Part shown: one piece after another, positions 10,132 through 19,097 of the stretch
Layout of the letters: every line of letters starts with the position of its first letter
Numbering within the stretch: position 1 is the first letter of the stretch
NCBI GenBank assembly: GCA_020445255.1
Contig: JAGRGY010000001.1
Coordinates: 1-64,000, forward strand
Direction: 5' to 3'
DNA length: 64,000 nt
From: Gammaproteobacteria bacterium
GTDB taxonomy: Bacteria > Pseudomonadota > Gammaproteobacteria > Chromatiales > Chromatiaceae
Notes under the pieces: generated by a model
Told to the model about the DNA's origin: nothing
Database searches by the model: none
Seen by the model: only the letters and a program-made list of their open reading frames with translations
Translations under genes and position numbers: made by a program

Positions 10132-11439
10132 ATGGCTGACATACGCAAACTGAATACCACCGATGCCGAATTCCGCGCCCAGCTCGATGCACTGCTGGCG
10201 TGGGAGTCGGTTTCCGATACCGCGGTCAACGGTGTCGTGAACGATGTCATTGCGCAGATCCGTGCGCGAGGCGATGCCGCACTGATCGACTACACCAACC
10301 GCTTCGACGGCTGGGAGGCGCGCTCATCCGCGGATCTCGAGATACCGTTGGCGCGCCTGGAACAGGCCTGGACGACCATTTCGGACGCGCAGCGGGATGC
10401 GCTGCAGCATGCCGCGAACCGCGTGCGTGCCTACGCCGAGCGACAGAAGATGGAAGGCTGGACCTACACCGAAGCCGACGGCACCGTGCTCGGCCAGCAG
10501 GTCACGCCGCTCGACCGGGTCGGCCTGTACGTGCCGGGTGGCAAGGCCGCGTACCCCTCGTCGGTGTTGATGAACGCACTGCCGGCCAAGGTTGCCGGCG
10601 TCGGCGAGCTGATCATGGTCGTGCCGACGCCGCGCGGCGCGCTCAACGAGCTGGTGCTGGCCGCGGCGCACGTGTGCGGCGTCGACCGCGTGTTCGCGGT
10701 GGGCGGCGCCCAGGCGGTCGCGGCGCTGGCGTATGGCACCGAATCGGTGCCGGCCGTCGACAAGATCGTCGGGCCGGGCAACATCTACGTCGCCACGGCC
10801 AAACGCACCGTGTTCGGCCAGGTCGGCATCGACATGGTCGCCGGGCCGTCGGAGATCCTGGTGATCTGTGATGGCGACACCGACCCGGACTGGGTCGCGA
10901 TGGACCTGTTCTCGCAGGCCGAACACGACGAGGACGCGCAATCGATCCTGCTGTGTCCCGACGCCGGTTTCATCGCCCGCGTCGAACAGAGCATCGATCG
11001 CCTGCTGCCGACGATGACCCGGCGCGAGATCATCGCCACGGCGCTGCGTGCGCGCGGGGCGCTGGTCGTGTGCCGCGACCTCGATGACGCGGCCGACGTC
11101 GCCAACTACATCGCCCCGGAACACCTCGAACTGTCGGTCGCGAATGCGGCCGAGTTCGCGCACAAGATCCGGCATGCCGGCGCGATCTTCATGGGGCGCT
11201 ACACGTCGGAGCCGCTCGGCGACTACTGCGCCGGGCCTAACCACGTGCTGCCGACGTCACGTACCGCGCGCTTCAGCTCGCCGTTGGGTGTGTATGACTT
11301 CCAGAAGCGGTCCAGCCTGATCCTGGTTTCGCAGCAGGGCGCCGACACGCTCGGCCGCACGGCATCGACGCTGGCGCGTGGTGAGGGGCTCGAGGCGCAT
11401 GCGCGCTCTGCCGAGTATCGACTGATCGACGGCGGCTGA
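10132..11439 (+). CDS. hisD: Histidinol dehydrogenase HisD
   Basis: A 435-residue zinc enzyme that oxidises L-histidinol to histidine in two NAD-dependent steps. It shows [23 protein letters not shown] (about 126-148), the signature [15 protein letters not shown] and the zinc-ligand region [12 protein letters not shown] (about 258-270). Near the C-terminus [13 protein letters not shown] is the conserved active-site segment. I place the start at the ATG at 10132 (MADIRKLNT), since the open frame upstream has no homology. It lies 130 bp after hisG. Confidence 0.97.
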   Translation: MADIRKLNTTDAEFRAQLDALLAWESVSDTAVNGVVNDVIAQIRARGDAALIDYTNRFDGWEARSSADLEIPLARLEQAWTTISDAQRDALQHAANRVRAYAERQKMEGWTYTEADGTVLGQQVTPLDRVGLYVPGGKAAYPSSVLMNALPAKVAGVGELIMVVPTPRGALNELVLAAAHVCGVDRVFAVGGAQAVAALAYGTESVPAVDKIVGPGNIYVATAKRTVFGQVGIDMVAGPSEILVICDGDTDPDWVAMDLFSQAEHDEDAQSILLCPDAGFIARVEQSIDRLLPTMTRREIIATALRARGALVVCRDLDDAADVANYIAPEHLELSVANAAEFAHKIRHAGAIFMGRYTSEPLGDYCAGPNHVLPTSRTARFSSPLGVYDFQKRSSLILVSQQGADTLGRTASTLARGEGLEAHARSAEYRLIDGG

Positions 11440-11704
11440 GCTGTATGTTGCCCCGGTATCCGGGATGATCACGCCGAACCGCGGCGCTCGTTCGCGTCCC
11501 CTGAAAGAAGCGTGCCTGCACGCCTGGACAAGCGCGGGACCGGATAGACCAGGGGTGGAGACAAGCCGCTCGTTCGGAATTCCCCGGCCGGTGCGACGCC
11601 GATCGTCACCGTGCCGATGCAAGGCACCCCTCGATCGACGGGTGCAACAGTCAGGTTGACCCGAGACGATTCAATTCGGGCCGCTTCAGCCGCTACCTTC
11701 GTCG

Positions 11705-12472
11705 ATGCTTATCCTGCTCGAAAAGCTGTTCAAGTGGCTGTTCCTGGCCAGCACGCTCGGCCTCGCGTTGAGTGGGTGGTACAGGGACGACTATCCCGGA
11801 CCGGACTTCTACGATCAGCGAATCCTGATCGATCCGCTTCAGCGCAAATCCGACGAGCGCGTGTTCAATGTCAGCGCCGGCGATCAGACCTACCAGGTAA
11901 AGCCGCTCTACCGCTACGAGCTCGACGGCATGATCGTCAGCATGCATCACGCCAACGCGTGGACCGACATCTATCACTACGATGACTGGAAGGATTATCT
12001 GAACCTGAAGGACATCTGCGTGATCTGGGGCAACAATGTCACCAGCGGCGTCTACGACGCGATGGACTTCGACAACTCGACCTGGACCTGCTGGTACTCC
12101 TGGCCGAATCGCGAGGTCGGTCTACAGTTCAGCGAGAACCGGCTGTCGAACAACCACCTGCTTGCCGACCGCGAGGATGTCCAGGCGGCGATAATGGCGG
12201 CACGCCCCGGCGACCAGATCCGTTTGCGTGGCTATCTCGCGGCGTACCGCAATCCGGCCAACAGGTTTGTACGTGGAACCAGTATCAGCCGCACCGACCG
12301 CGGAAACGGCGCGTGCGAAACCATCTATGTCGAGCGCTTCGAGATCGTCAACGAGGCGAATCGGGGTTGGCGCCGACTGTTCGCGCTGACCCTTTGGCTC
12401 GCGCCGTTGTCGCTGGCCGCCTTCGTGGGCCTGCTCACCGTCACACCGGTCCGCCGGCGGGCGGTTCGCTGA
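11705..12472 (+). CDS. Unknown membrane-anchored protein between hisD and hisC
   Basis: A 255-residue protein that I do not recognise. It has an N-terminal hydrophobic helix (about residues 9-23, LFLASTLGLALSG) and a C-terminal one (about 225-245, LFALTLWLAPLSLAAFVGLL). About 200 residues lie between them, rich in Tyr, Trp and Asp (YHYDDWKDYLNLKDICVIWG, then TWTCWYSWPNREVG) with three Cys in the loop. The topology suggests a soluble domain held at the membrane, probably on the periplasmic side. It interrupts the his genes, with 265 bp before it and 41 bp after it. No role in histidine synthesis is implied by the sequence. Confidence 0.8.
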   Translation: MLILLEKLFKWLFLASTLGLALSGWYRDDYPGPDFYDQRILIDPLQRKSDERVFNVSAGDQTYQVKPLYRYELDGMIVSMHHANAWTDIYHYDDWKDYLNLKDICVIWGNNVTSGVYDAMDFDNSTWTCWYSWPNREVGLQFSENRLSNNHLLADREDVQAAIMAARPGDQIRLRGYLAAYRNPANRFVRGTSISRTDRGNGACETIYVERFEIVNEANRGWRRLFALTLWLAPLSLAAFVGLLTVTPVRRRAVR

Positions 12473-12513
12473 TAACATGGCACTCCCGCGGTTGATCGCC
12501 AGGCCACCAGCGC

Positions 12514-13611
12514 ATGACAGACGAACTCAACAGACTGGTCGACAATTGGGTTCGTCCCGAGATCCGCGCACTTTCCCCGTATCACGTGCAGCCCGCACAG
12601 GGCATGATCAAGCTGGACGCGATGGAGAACCCCTACAGCTGGCCCGACGCGTTGCGCCAGGCATGGGTCGAACTGCTGCGCAGTGTCGACGTCAACCGCT
12701 ACCCTGATCCGACCGCACGTGTACTGAGCGAGCGCCTCAGCGAGGTCATGGGTGTGCCCGACGGCATGCGCGTGATGCTCGGCAACGGCTCGGATGAATT
12801 GATCCAGATGATCGCGTTGAGCCTGGCCGGGCCGTCGCGCGCGGTGCTGTCGGTCGATCCCGGTTTCGTCATGTACCGGATGATCGCGACCTTCTGCGGT
12901 ATGCGCTACGTAGGCGTACCGCTGGATGCGGACAGTTTCGGTCTCGACCTGCAGGCCGTGCTGCAGGCGATGGACGAACAGCAGCCGGCGGTCGTGTTCC
13001 TCGCCTATCCGAACAACCCGACCGGCAACCTGTTCGATGCCGGTGCCGTCGAGGCCGTGATCCGCGCCGCGCCCGGCCTGGTCGTCGTCGACGAGGCTTA
13101 CGCACCGTTCACCGACGCCAGCTTCATGCAGCGCCTTGGCGAATTCGACAACCTGGTCGTCATGCGCACGGTGTCCAAGATGGGGCTGGCCGGTCTGCGC
13201 CTCGGGCTGCTCGCCGGTCGCGCCGCCTGGATCGACCAGTTCGACAAGGTCAGGCTGCCCTACAACATCAACGTGTTGACCCAGGCGAGTGCCGAATTCG
13301 CGCTTCGGCACAAGGCCGTGTTGGACGACCAGACGCGGCTCATACGCCAGGAGCGTGTGCGGGTGACGCAGGCCCTGTCCGCCATCGGCGGCGTGCGCGT
13401 GTACCCGTCGGAGGCCAACTTCATTCTGGTGCGGACGCCACCGGGTGTCGCCCCAGCCTGGTTCGAGGCCTTGCGCGAGCGGCGGGTGCTGATCAAGTGT
13501 CTCGACGGCGCGCATCCATTGTTGCGCGACTGCCTGCGGCCCACCGTGGGCACGCCTGCCGAAAATGATGCGCTGACAGAGGCCTTGCGCGAGATCGCTG
13601 TCCGCGCTTGA
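12514..13611 (+). CDS. hisC: Histidinol-phosphate aminotransferase HisC
   Basis: A 365-residue class-II, fold-type-I PLP enzyme that makes histidinol phosphate from imidazole acetol phosphate and glutamate. Visible are DAMENPYSWP near the N-terminus, the substrate-pocket stretch FLAYPNNPTGNLFDAG (about 164-179), VVVDEAYAPF and the PLP-lysine motif RTVSKMGLAGLRLG (about 212-225). It shares the strand with hisG and hisD but is separated from hisD by an unknown membrane gene. The next gene is convergent, 26 bp away. Confidence 0.95.
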   Translation: MTDELNRLVDNWVRPEIRALSPYHVQPAQGMIKLDAMENPYSWPDALRQAWVELLRSVDVNRYPDPTARVLSERLSEVMGVPDGMRVMLGNGSDELIQMIALSLAGPSRAVLSVDPGFVMYRMIATFCGMRYVGVPLDADSFGLDLQAVLQAMDEQQPAVVFLAYPNNPTGNLFDAGAVEAVIRAAPGLVVVDEAYAPFTDASFMQRLGEFDNLVVMRTVSKMGLAGLRLGLLAGRAAWIDQFDKVRLPYNINVLTQASAEFALRHKAVLDDQTRLIRQERVRVTQALSAIGGVRVYPSEANFILVRTPPGVAPAWFEALRERRVLIKCLDGAHPLLRDCLRPTVGTPAENDALTEALREIAVRA

Positions 13612-13637
13612 TGTGACCGGCCCGCGCCGACCATCGT

Positions 13638-13883
13638 TCACTTCTCGACGTTGATCAGGGTCGCCTTGTTGAATTCCGCGATGCAGTCGCGGATGAACTG
13701 CTCCAGGTCGCTGCCCTGCAGTCCGACCGCCTCCCCTTCAGAGCGGCAGTCGGCGCGCAGTTGTTCCTCGGCACTCTTTGCATCGGCGTGGGTCGCAGCA
13801 CCGCCGGCGACACCGACGACCGCGGACAGGAACAGTAAGCCGTTGTGTAACCTTGTGCGGAGGCGCGGATGGAGGATCTTCAT
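13638..13883 (-). CDS. Small secreted protein of unknown function
   Basis: An 81-residue protein with a likely signal peptide (hydrophobic segment LHNGLLFLSAVVGVAGGAATHADA, about residues 12-35, AxA-type cut near 34). A mature domain of about 46 acidic residues follows, with two Cys (ADCRSEGEAVGLQGSDLEQF, then IRDCIAEF) that could form a disulfide. It is convergent with hisC and follows two minus-strand genes. Function unknown; it is probably periplasmic. The signal peptide and codon use support a real gene. Confidence 0.6.
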   Translation of the reverse strand: MKILHPRLRTRLHNGLLFLSAVVGVAGGAATHADAKSAEEQLRADCRSEGEAVGLQGSDLEQFIRDCIAEFNKATLINVEK

Positions 13884-13899
13884 TTTTGCAACTGCATGT

Positions 13900-14190
13900 T
13901 CAACCGGTCGAATGGCACAGGCAATGGTAGTCGAATCGGCCGCGTACTGTGCGTAGACGCCGGATCAGGTCGTCGCGGTCGCCGTTGAACATCATCACGC
14001 TCGGGTCACCGCGGTCAAAGCGCTGGTGGACATCGAGTTCCGCGGCTGGCAGGCGGTCATCGCGCTGCTTGTCGGAGATGCCGCGGCAGACCGGGCACTC
14101 GTCCAGTACGCCGCTGGCGACGTCGATCGCGATCGCGACGCGGTCGCGGGCATCGTCGCCGCGCCGGAAGTGGTCGAACAAACCCATCAA
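13900..14190 (-). CDS. Small conserved-looking CxxC protein downstream of the DegS-like gene
   Basis: A 96-residue hydrophilic protein starting MMGLFDHFRRGDDARDRV. It contains ECPVCRGISDKQRDDRLPAA (about 35-54), a CxxC pair, and a terminal HCLCH cluster, so a metal site is possible. Its ATG overlaps the stop of the DegS-like protease by 4 bp, which supports a co-translated unit. I do not recognise the family. It could be a small metal-binding partner or an unrelated passenger. Confidence 0.55.
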   Translation of the reverse strand: MMGLFDHFRRGDDARDRVAIAIDVASGVLDECPVCRGISDKQRDDRLPAAELDVHQRFDRGDPSVMMFNGDRDDLIRRLRTVRGRFDYHCLCHSTG

Positions 14191-15335
14191 TGACCTTCCA
14201 GCGTCGGCCGTTCGCCGACGATCGCAACCTGGTCCATCTCCCGGCCGTCGCGCACCAACGTGATGCTGACCGGGCTGCCGGGCGCCTTGTCGGCGATTGC
14301 CCTGAGCATCTGTTGAGAACCGGTGACCGGGTTGCGGTCCAGTCGAACGATCACGTCGCCTGGCTGGATGCCGGCCAGGGCGCCGGGGCCGCCGTCGAGC
14401 ACGCCGGAGACCAGGATGCCGTCGCGCATCGGGATCGCCAGGGAATCGGCCAGCGCGGCGGTCAGATTTTGCCCGGTGATGCCGAGCCAGCCCCGGATCA
14501 CGCGTCCGTGTTCGATCAGCTGCTGCATCACCTGGCGCGCCAGCCCGATCGGCACCGCGAATCCGATGCCGTGCGAACCACCGCTCTGCGAGAAGATCGC
14601 GGTGTTGATGCCGATGACCTGACCCAGCGCATCGATCAGCGCGCCTCCGGAGTTGCCGGGATTGATCGCCGCGTCGGTCTGGATGAAGTTTTCGAAATCG
14701 GTGATGCCGAGCTCGTTACGTCCGGTCGCACTGACGATGCCGAGCGTGACCGTCTGGCCAACGCCGAACGGGTTGCCGATAGCCATGACCACGTCGCCGA
14801 CCTGGAGCTTGTCCGAGTCACCGAGGTGCGCCAGCGCCAGCTTGTCGCCGGCGGCCTGCAGTACCGCGATGTCGGTCTCCGGGTCGCTGCCGACGACGCG
14901 TGCGGGCAACGCGCGTCCGTCGCCGAGCACCACCTGAATCTCGCTCGCGCCGCTGATCACATGGCTGTTGGTCAGGATATAGCCGTTGCGTTCCACGATC
15001 ACGCCGGAACCGAGGCTGTTCTCGCGACGATAGCGCGGCCGCGCCGGCTGGTTGCCGAAGAAGCGCTTGAGCACCGGGTCGTCGAACAGCGGGCTCGGCT
15101 GTTCGCGGGTGATCTTGGACGCGAAGACGTTGACGACCGACGGCGCGGCGCGCTGCACCGCGTCGGCATAGGACACCGCGCCGCCGCTGCGTTCGACGAC
15201 GATCGCTTGCGCCTGCGGGGCGGATTCACGCCCGGCCAGGTCCGGGCGCAACAGCAACACGAGGAACGCGGCGGCGAGTCCGGTCGCGACCGAGGTGAAC
15301 AGGAAGGTGAATGCGCGGTACCACTTCATCCGCAT
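14187..15335 (-). CDS. DegS/AlgW-type periplasmic serine protease
   Basis: A 382-residue HtrA-family protease. An N-terminal membrane anchor (about residues 8-29, FTFLFTSVATGLAAAFLVLLL) is followed by a trypsin-like domain. Its triad is His in TNSHVISGA, Asp in SDPETDIAVL and Ser in NPGNSGGALI. A single PDZ domain (about 275-370, GWLGITGQ to SITLVRDGRE) completes it. One PDZ plus the anchor fits DegS/AlgW, which cleave the anti-sigma factor RseA/MucA to release the envelope-stress sigma factor, rather than two-PDZ DegP. A MucD- or DegQ-like role is the alternative. The ATG at 15335 or 15329 is possible. Confidence 0.92.
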   Translation of the reverse strand: MRMKWYRAFTFLFTSVATGLAAAFLVLLLRPDLAGRESAPQAQAIVVERSGGAVSYADAVQRAAPSVVNVFASKITREQPSPLFDDPVLKRFFGNQPARPRYRRENSLGSGVIVERNGYILTNSHVISGASEIQVVLGDGRALPARVVGSDPETDIAVLQAAGDKLALAHLGDSDKLQVGDVVMAIGNPFGVGQTVTLGIVSATGRNELGITDFENFIQTDAAINPGNSGGALIDALGQVIGINTAIFSQSGGSHGIGFAVPIGLARQVMQQLIEHGRVIRGWLGITGQNLTAALADSLAIPMRDGILVSGVLDGGPGALAGIQPGDVIVRLDRNPVTGSQQMLRAIADKAPGSPVSITLVRDGREMDQVAIVGERPTLEGH

Positions 15336-15372
15336 ACACTAGCACGGTGCCCACCGACCCCAGTACGGAGCC

Positions 15373-16113
15373 ATGAGCGAACTGCAGGCCATTGCTGACT
15401 ATTGTGCCGAACGTCTCGACATTGCGTCGTTCGATGACTATTGCCCGAATGGCGTGCAGGTGGAGGGACGCGCGCAGGTGCGGCGCATCGTGTCGGGCGT
15501 GACCGCGAGTCAGGCCCTGGTCGATGCCGCGGTGCGAGACGGCGCGGACCTGCTGTTGGTCCACCACGGCTACTTCTGGCGCGGTGAGTCCCCCCAGCTG
15601 GTCGGTATCAAGGCGCGTCGCATTGGTGCATTGATGCGCGCGGACATGAGCCTGTTGGCCTATCACCTGCCGCTGGACGCGCATGCCGAACTCGGCAACA
15701 ACCGCCAACTCGGTCTGCGTCTGGGCCTCGACGATGCCAGGCCATTGGAGGGACTGTTGTGGGCTGCGACGCTCGCTCACGCGTCGTCGGGGGAGGAATT
15801 CGGGCGACGGGTGACCGACGCGCTCGGACGTGCACCGCTGGTGGTCGACTCGGGTCGCAGGCTGCACCGGGTCGGCTGGTGCACCGGTGCGGCGCAGGGC
15901 ATGGTCGAGCAGGCGGCAGCGCTGGGACTCGACGCCTTCATCAGTGGCGAGATCTCGGAGCAGACCGTGCACCAGGCACGCGAGCTCGACATCACTTATG
16001 TCGCCGCCGGTCACCATGCCACCGAGCGCTATGGCGTCCAGGCCCTCGGCAACGAGCTGGCGGGACAGTTCGGCCTCGAGCACCGTTTCATCGACATCGA
16101 CAACCCGGCCTGA
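15373..16113 (+). CDS. Nif3-like dinuclear metal-centre protein (YbgI family)
   Basis: A 246-residue protein of the NIF3/GTP cyclohydrolase I type 2 family. Motifs include DYCPNGVQVEGR (about 18-29), the metal-ligand stretch DLLLVHHGYFWRGE (about 60-73), LLAYHLPLDAHAELGNN (about 96-112) and the late ISGEISEQTVHQARE and AAGHHATERYG (about 195-222). Members form hexameric toroids with two metals per subunit. The biochemical role is still unsettled. It is divergent from the DegS-like gene, and petA follows about 205 bp downstream. Confidence 0.92.
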   Translation: MSELQAIADYCAERLDIASFDDYCPNGVQVEGRAQVRRIVSGVTASQALVDAAVRDGADLLLVHHGYFWRGESPQLVGIKARRIGALMRADMSLLAYHLPLDAHAELGNNRQLGLRLGLDDARPLEGLLWAATLAHASSGEEFGRRVTDALGRAPLVVDSGRRLHRVGWCTGAAQGMVEQAAALGLDAFISGEISEQTVHQARELDITYVAAGHHATERYGVQALGNELAGQFGLEHRFIDIDNPA

Positions 16114-16193
16114 ACCCGGATCGTGGGCCCGGGTCCACCGGTTCCAGCGCCGATCCCCTGAAGAATTCGATTGTGGTCATAGATGCCCCTTTC

Positions 16194-16222
16194 TTGACCG
16201 GGGTACCCCCTTGTTGGAGAAT
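16194..16222 (+). promoter_or_regulatory. Candidate sigma-70 promoter for petABC
   Basis: TTGACC at 16194-16199 and GAGAAT at 16217-16222 are separated by 17 bp. The -35 matches the consensus at five of six positions and the -10 at four of six. The element lies about 97 bp upstream of the petA ATG in the 205-bp gap after the Nif3-like gene. A 15-bp palindrome (GATTCG ATC CGAATC, 16257-16271) sits just downstream, where a regulator could bind. Evidence is by eye only. Confidence 0.45.
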
Positions 16223-16318
16223 CCGCGGTCGTTTGAGGAAATTCAGCATATTCTTAGATTCGATCCGAATCAGTCGCTGCCGTTTCCTTCCACGTTTCGG
16301 GTCTTTGGGAGTCAATCC

Positions 16319-16915
16319 ATGAGTGCAGAAGGCGTAGACCTCAAGAAACGCCGCTTCCTGACCGCCACCACGGCCGTCGTCGGGGCGGTCGGTGCCGGTT
16401 TCGCGGCCGTGCCGTTCATCGCGTCCTGGAATCCATCCGAGCGGGCCAAGGCCCTCGGCGCACCGGAAGAGGCGGACATCAGCAAGCTCGAGCCGGGCGG
16501 TCTGGTGCGCGTGAAATGGCGTGGCAAGGTGTGCTGGGTGGTGCGTCGCACCGAACAGAATCTGGCCGACCTGAAGACGTTGGACGGCCAGCTCGCCGAC
16601 CCGAACTCGGACGTCGAGTCGCAGCAGCCGCCCTACTGCAAGAACGCCACGCGTTCGATCAAGCCGGAATATGGCGTTCTCGTCGGTATCTGCACCCACC
16701 TCGGCTGCTCGCCGACCTATCGCCCGGAAGTCGCGCCCGCCGATCTGGGCCCGGACTGGCTTGGCGGCTTCTTCTGCCCGTGCCACGGCTCCCGTTTCGA
16801 CCTGGCCGGTCGCGTGTACAAGGGCGTCCCGGCGCCGACCAACCTGGTCGTGCCGCCGCACCAGTACCTGTCCGAAGACGTGATCCTGATCGGTGTTGAC
16901 GGAGGTGCCGTATGA
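16319..16915 (+). CDS. petA: Ubiquinol-cytochrome c reductase Rieske iron-sulfur subunit
   Basis: A 198-residue Rieske protein of the bc1 complex. The N-terminus carries a twin-arginine-like KKRRFLTATT followed by a membrane helix (about residues 17-38). The [2Fe-2S] ligands are in CTHLGC and CPCHGS (about 130-135 and 154-159). It moves electrons from ubiquinol at the Qo site to cytochrome c1. The ATG at 16319 gives normal family length. Its stop overlaps the petB start by 4 bp. The long frame open upstream is not part of the gene. Confidence 0.97.
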   Translation: MSAEGVDLKKRRFLTATTAVVGAVGAGFAAVPFIASWNPSERAKALGAPEEADISKLEPGGLVRVKWRGKVCWVVRRTEQNLADLKTLDGQLADPNSDVESQQPPYCKNATRSIKPEYGVLVGICTHLGCSPTYRPEVAPADLGPDWLGGFFCPCHGSRFDLAGRVYKGVPAPTNLVVPPHQYLSEDVILIGVDGGAV

Positions 16916-18132
16916 GCTTCATGAACTGGATCGACGAGCGCTTCCCGGCCACCAAGGTCTGGAATGAACACCTGGCGCAGTACTACGCGCCGAAGAACTT
17001 CAACTTCTGGTATTTCTTCGGCTCGCTGGCGATGCTGGTGCTGGTCAACCAGATCGTGACCGGCGTGTGGCTGGCGATGATGTACAAGCCGTCCGCGGCC
17101 GACGCGTTTGCATCCGTCGAATACATCATGCGCGATGTCGACTACGGCTGGCTGCTGCGCTACATGCACTCGACGGGCGCATCGGCGTTCTTCATCGTCG
17201 TCTATCTGCACATGTTCCGCGGACTGATCTACGGTTCGTACCGCAAGCCGCGCGAGCTGTTGTGGATCATCGGCGTGATCATCTACCTGGCGATGATGGC
17301 GACCGCGTTCTTCGGCTACCTGCTGCCGTGGGGCCAGATGTCGTACTGGGGTGCACAGGTCATCGTCAACCTGTTCTCGGCCTTCCCGTTCGGCATCGGT
17401 GAACCGTTGTCGGTGTGGATCCGCGGTGACTATGTCATCTCCGACGCCACGCTGAACCGCTTCTTCGCGCTGCACTTCCTGCTGCCGTTCGTGCTCGCGG
17501 CGCTGGTGTTCATCCACATCGTCGCGCTGCACAAAGTGGGTTCGAACAACCCCGACGGGATCGAGATCAAAAAGAACAAGGACGAGAACGGCATCCCGAA
17601 AGACGGCATCCCGTTCCACCCCTACTACTCGGTCAAGGATATCGTCGGTGTCGGCGTGTTCCTGATCTTCTTCTGCGCGATCATTTTCTTCCTGCCGGAT
17701 CTTGGCGGCCTGTTCCTCGAGCCGCCCAACTTCGAGCCGGCAAACCCGCTGAAGACGCCCGAGCACATCGCGCCGGTCTGGTACTTCACGCCGTTCTACG
17801 CGATGCTGCGTGCGGTGCCGCCGATGTTCAACTCGCAGTTCCCCGGTGTGCTCGTGATGTTCGCGGCAATCCTGATCCTGTTCTTCCTGCCCTGGCTCGA
17901 CCGCAGCCCGGTCAAGTCGATCCGTTACAAAGGCATCTTGTTCAAGGCCGCTATCGCGATGTTCGTCGTGACCTTCGTCATGCTGGCGTGGCTGGGCATG
18001 CAGCCGGCGACGGCGACCAAAACCCTGTTGGCGCAGATATTCACCTTCCTGTACTTCGTGTTCTTCGTGCTGATGCCTTTCTACAGCAAGTGGGACAAGA
18101 CCAAGCCCGTGCCGGAGAGGGTTACGAAATGA
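16912..18132 (+). CDS. petB: Ubiquinol-cytochrome c reductase cytochrome b
   Basis: A 406-residue, roughly eight-helix cytochrome b. Features are HSTGASAFFIVVYLHMFRGL (helix B with haem-ligand His residues, about 84-103), the Qo region FFGYLLPWGQMSYWGAQV (about 127-144), further haem ligands in FALHFLLPFVLAALVFIHIVALH, and the PEHIAPVWYF variant of the PEWYF loop (about 283-292). It contains the two b haems and both quinone sites. It sits between petA and petC, with 4-bp overlaps at both ends. Confidence 0.97.
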   Translation: MSFMNWIDERFPATKVWNEHLAQYYAPKNFNFWYFFGSLAMLVLVNQIVTGVWLAMMYKPSAADAFASVEYIMRDVDYGWLLRYMHSTGASAFFIVVYLHMFRGLIYGSYRKPRELLWIIGVIIYLAMMATAFFGYLLPWGQMSYWGAQVIVNLFSAFPFGIGEPLSVWIRGDYVISDATLNRFFALHFLLPFVLAALVFIHIVALHKVGSNNPDGIEIKKNKDENGIPKDGIPFHPYYSVKDIVGVGVFLIFFCAIIFFLPDLGGLFLEPPNFEPANPLKTPEHIAPVWYFTPFYAMLRAVPPMFNSQFPGVLVMFAAILILFFLPWLDRSPVKSIRYKGILFKAAIAMFVVTFVMLAWLGMQPATATKTLLAQIFTFLYFVFFVLMPFYSKWDKTKPVPERVTK

Positions 18133-18941
18133 AAAAGCTGATCGCGGTAATCACCCTGGCTCTGATGCCATTGGCGGGCATGGCGTCCAGTGGCGGCACT
18201 CACCTGGAAAAGGCCAACATCGATCTCAACAACGAGGCCGCCATCCAGCGTGGCGCGAAGATGTTCGTCAACTACTGCATGGGCTGTCACTCGAACAAGT
18301 ACGTGCGCTACAAGTTGTTCACGAACGTCGGTCTGAGTGAGGATGACATCAAGGACAACCTGATGTTGGGCGATGGCAAGATCGGTGATCTGATGAAGAT
18401 CGCGATGCCGGAAGACGACGCGGCCAAGTGGTTCGGTGCGCCGGCACCGGACCTCACGCTGATCGCACGCATCCGTCATGGCGGTGCGGACTGGATCTAC
18501 AGCTACCTGAAGGGCTTCTACGCGGATCCGACGCGCCCGATGGGTGTCAACAACACCGTGTTCCCCAACGTCGGTATGCCGCACGTGTTGTGGCAGCTGC
18601 AGGGTGTTCAGCAGCCGGTGTACAAATACGAGGTGCAGCATGACGGTCACGCGGTCGAGAGCTTCGATGCCGAACCGGAAGCCGCTGCCTACGCCAAGGA
18701 GCACGGTGAGACCTATCGCGTAGAGCGCGTGGTCGAGGCCCTGGAGATGACCGAAGCGGGCACGCTGACTCCGGCCGAGTACGACCAGGTCGCACGCGAT
18801 CTGGCGACCTACCTGGCATACGTGTCCGAACCGGTCAAGCTGGAGCGCCAGCGCATGGGCGTCTGGGTAATCCTGTTCCTGGTAGTCTTCAGCGTAATTG
18901 CTTACATGATGAAGAAGGAGTGGTGGAAAGACATCCACTGA
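18129..18941 (+). CDS. petC: Ubiquinol-cytochrome c reductase cytochrome c1
   Basis: A 270-residue protein with a cleavable signal peptide (about 1-20, LIAVITLALMPLAGMA). The haem-binding CMGCH sits near residue 52, and a C-terminal membrane anchor at about 243-262 (MGVWVILFLVVFSVIAYMM). The region PDLTLIARIRHGGADWIYSYL is typical of c1. It receives electrons from the Rieske centre and passes them to soluble or membrane cytochrome c. The operon ends here, since strong hairpins follow the stop. Confidence 0.96.
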   Translation: MKKLIAVITLALMPLAGMASSGGTHLEKANIDLNNEAAIQRGAKMFVNYCMGCHSNKYVRYKLFTNVGLSEDDIKDNLMLGDGKIGDLMKIAMPEDDAAKWFGAPAPDLTLIARIRHGGADWIYSYLKGFYADPTRPMGVNNTVFPNVGMPHVLWQLQGVQQPVYKYEVQHDGHAVESFDAEPEAAAYAKEHGETYRVERVVEALEMTEAGTLTPAEYDQVARDLATYLAYVSEPVKLERQRMGVWVILFLVVFSVIAYMMKKEWWKDIH

Positions 18942-19010
18942 TCCGCTGACCGGCAATACTCGGCTGTGGTCGCAGCCGAGTCGCACCCCGGCGGGGTGGT
19001 GCGAAACCGA

Positions 19011-19046
19011 AGACGCACAGGTTTGATATACTGTGCGTCTTTTTTA
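19011..19046 (+). terminator. Intrinsic terminator after petABC
   Basis: A perfect 10-bp stem AGACGCACAG/CTGTGCGTCT (19011-19020 and 19031-19040) encloses a 10-nt AT-rich loop and runs straight into a T tract. This is a textbook Rho-independent terminator between petC and sspA. A second hairpin without a T-run, ACTCGGCTG/CAGCCGAGT (18958-18966 and 18973-18981), lies just upstream. The terminator loop contains TGATATACT, an extended -10-like sequence that might also start sspA transcription. Confidence 0.88.
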
Positions 19047-19097
19047 TGTGCCGGCCCGAGATCGACGCGACCGGCATCGCGCAGGAGAGACCACCCA

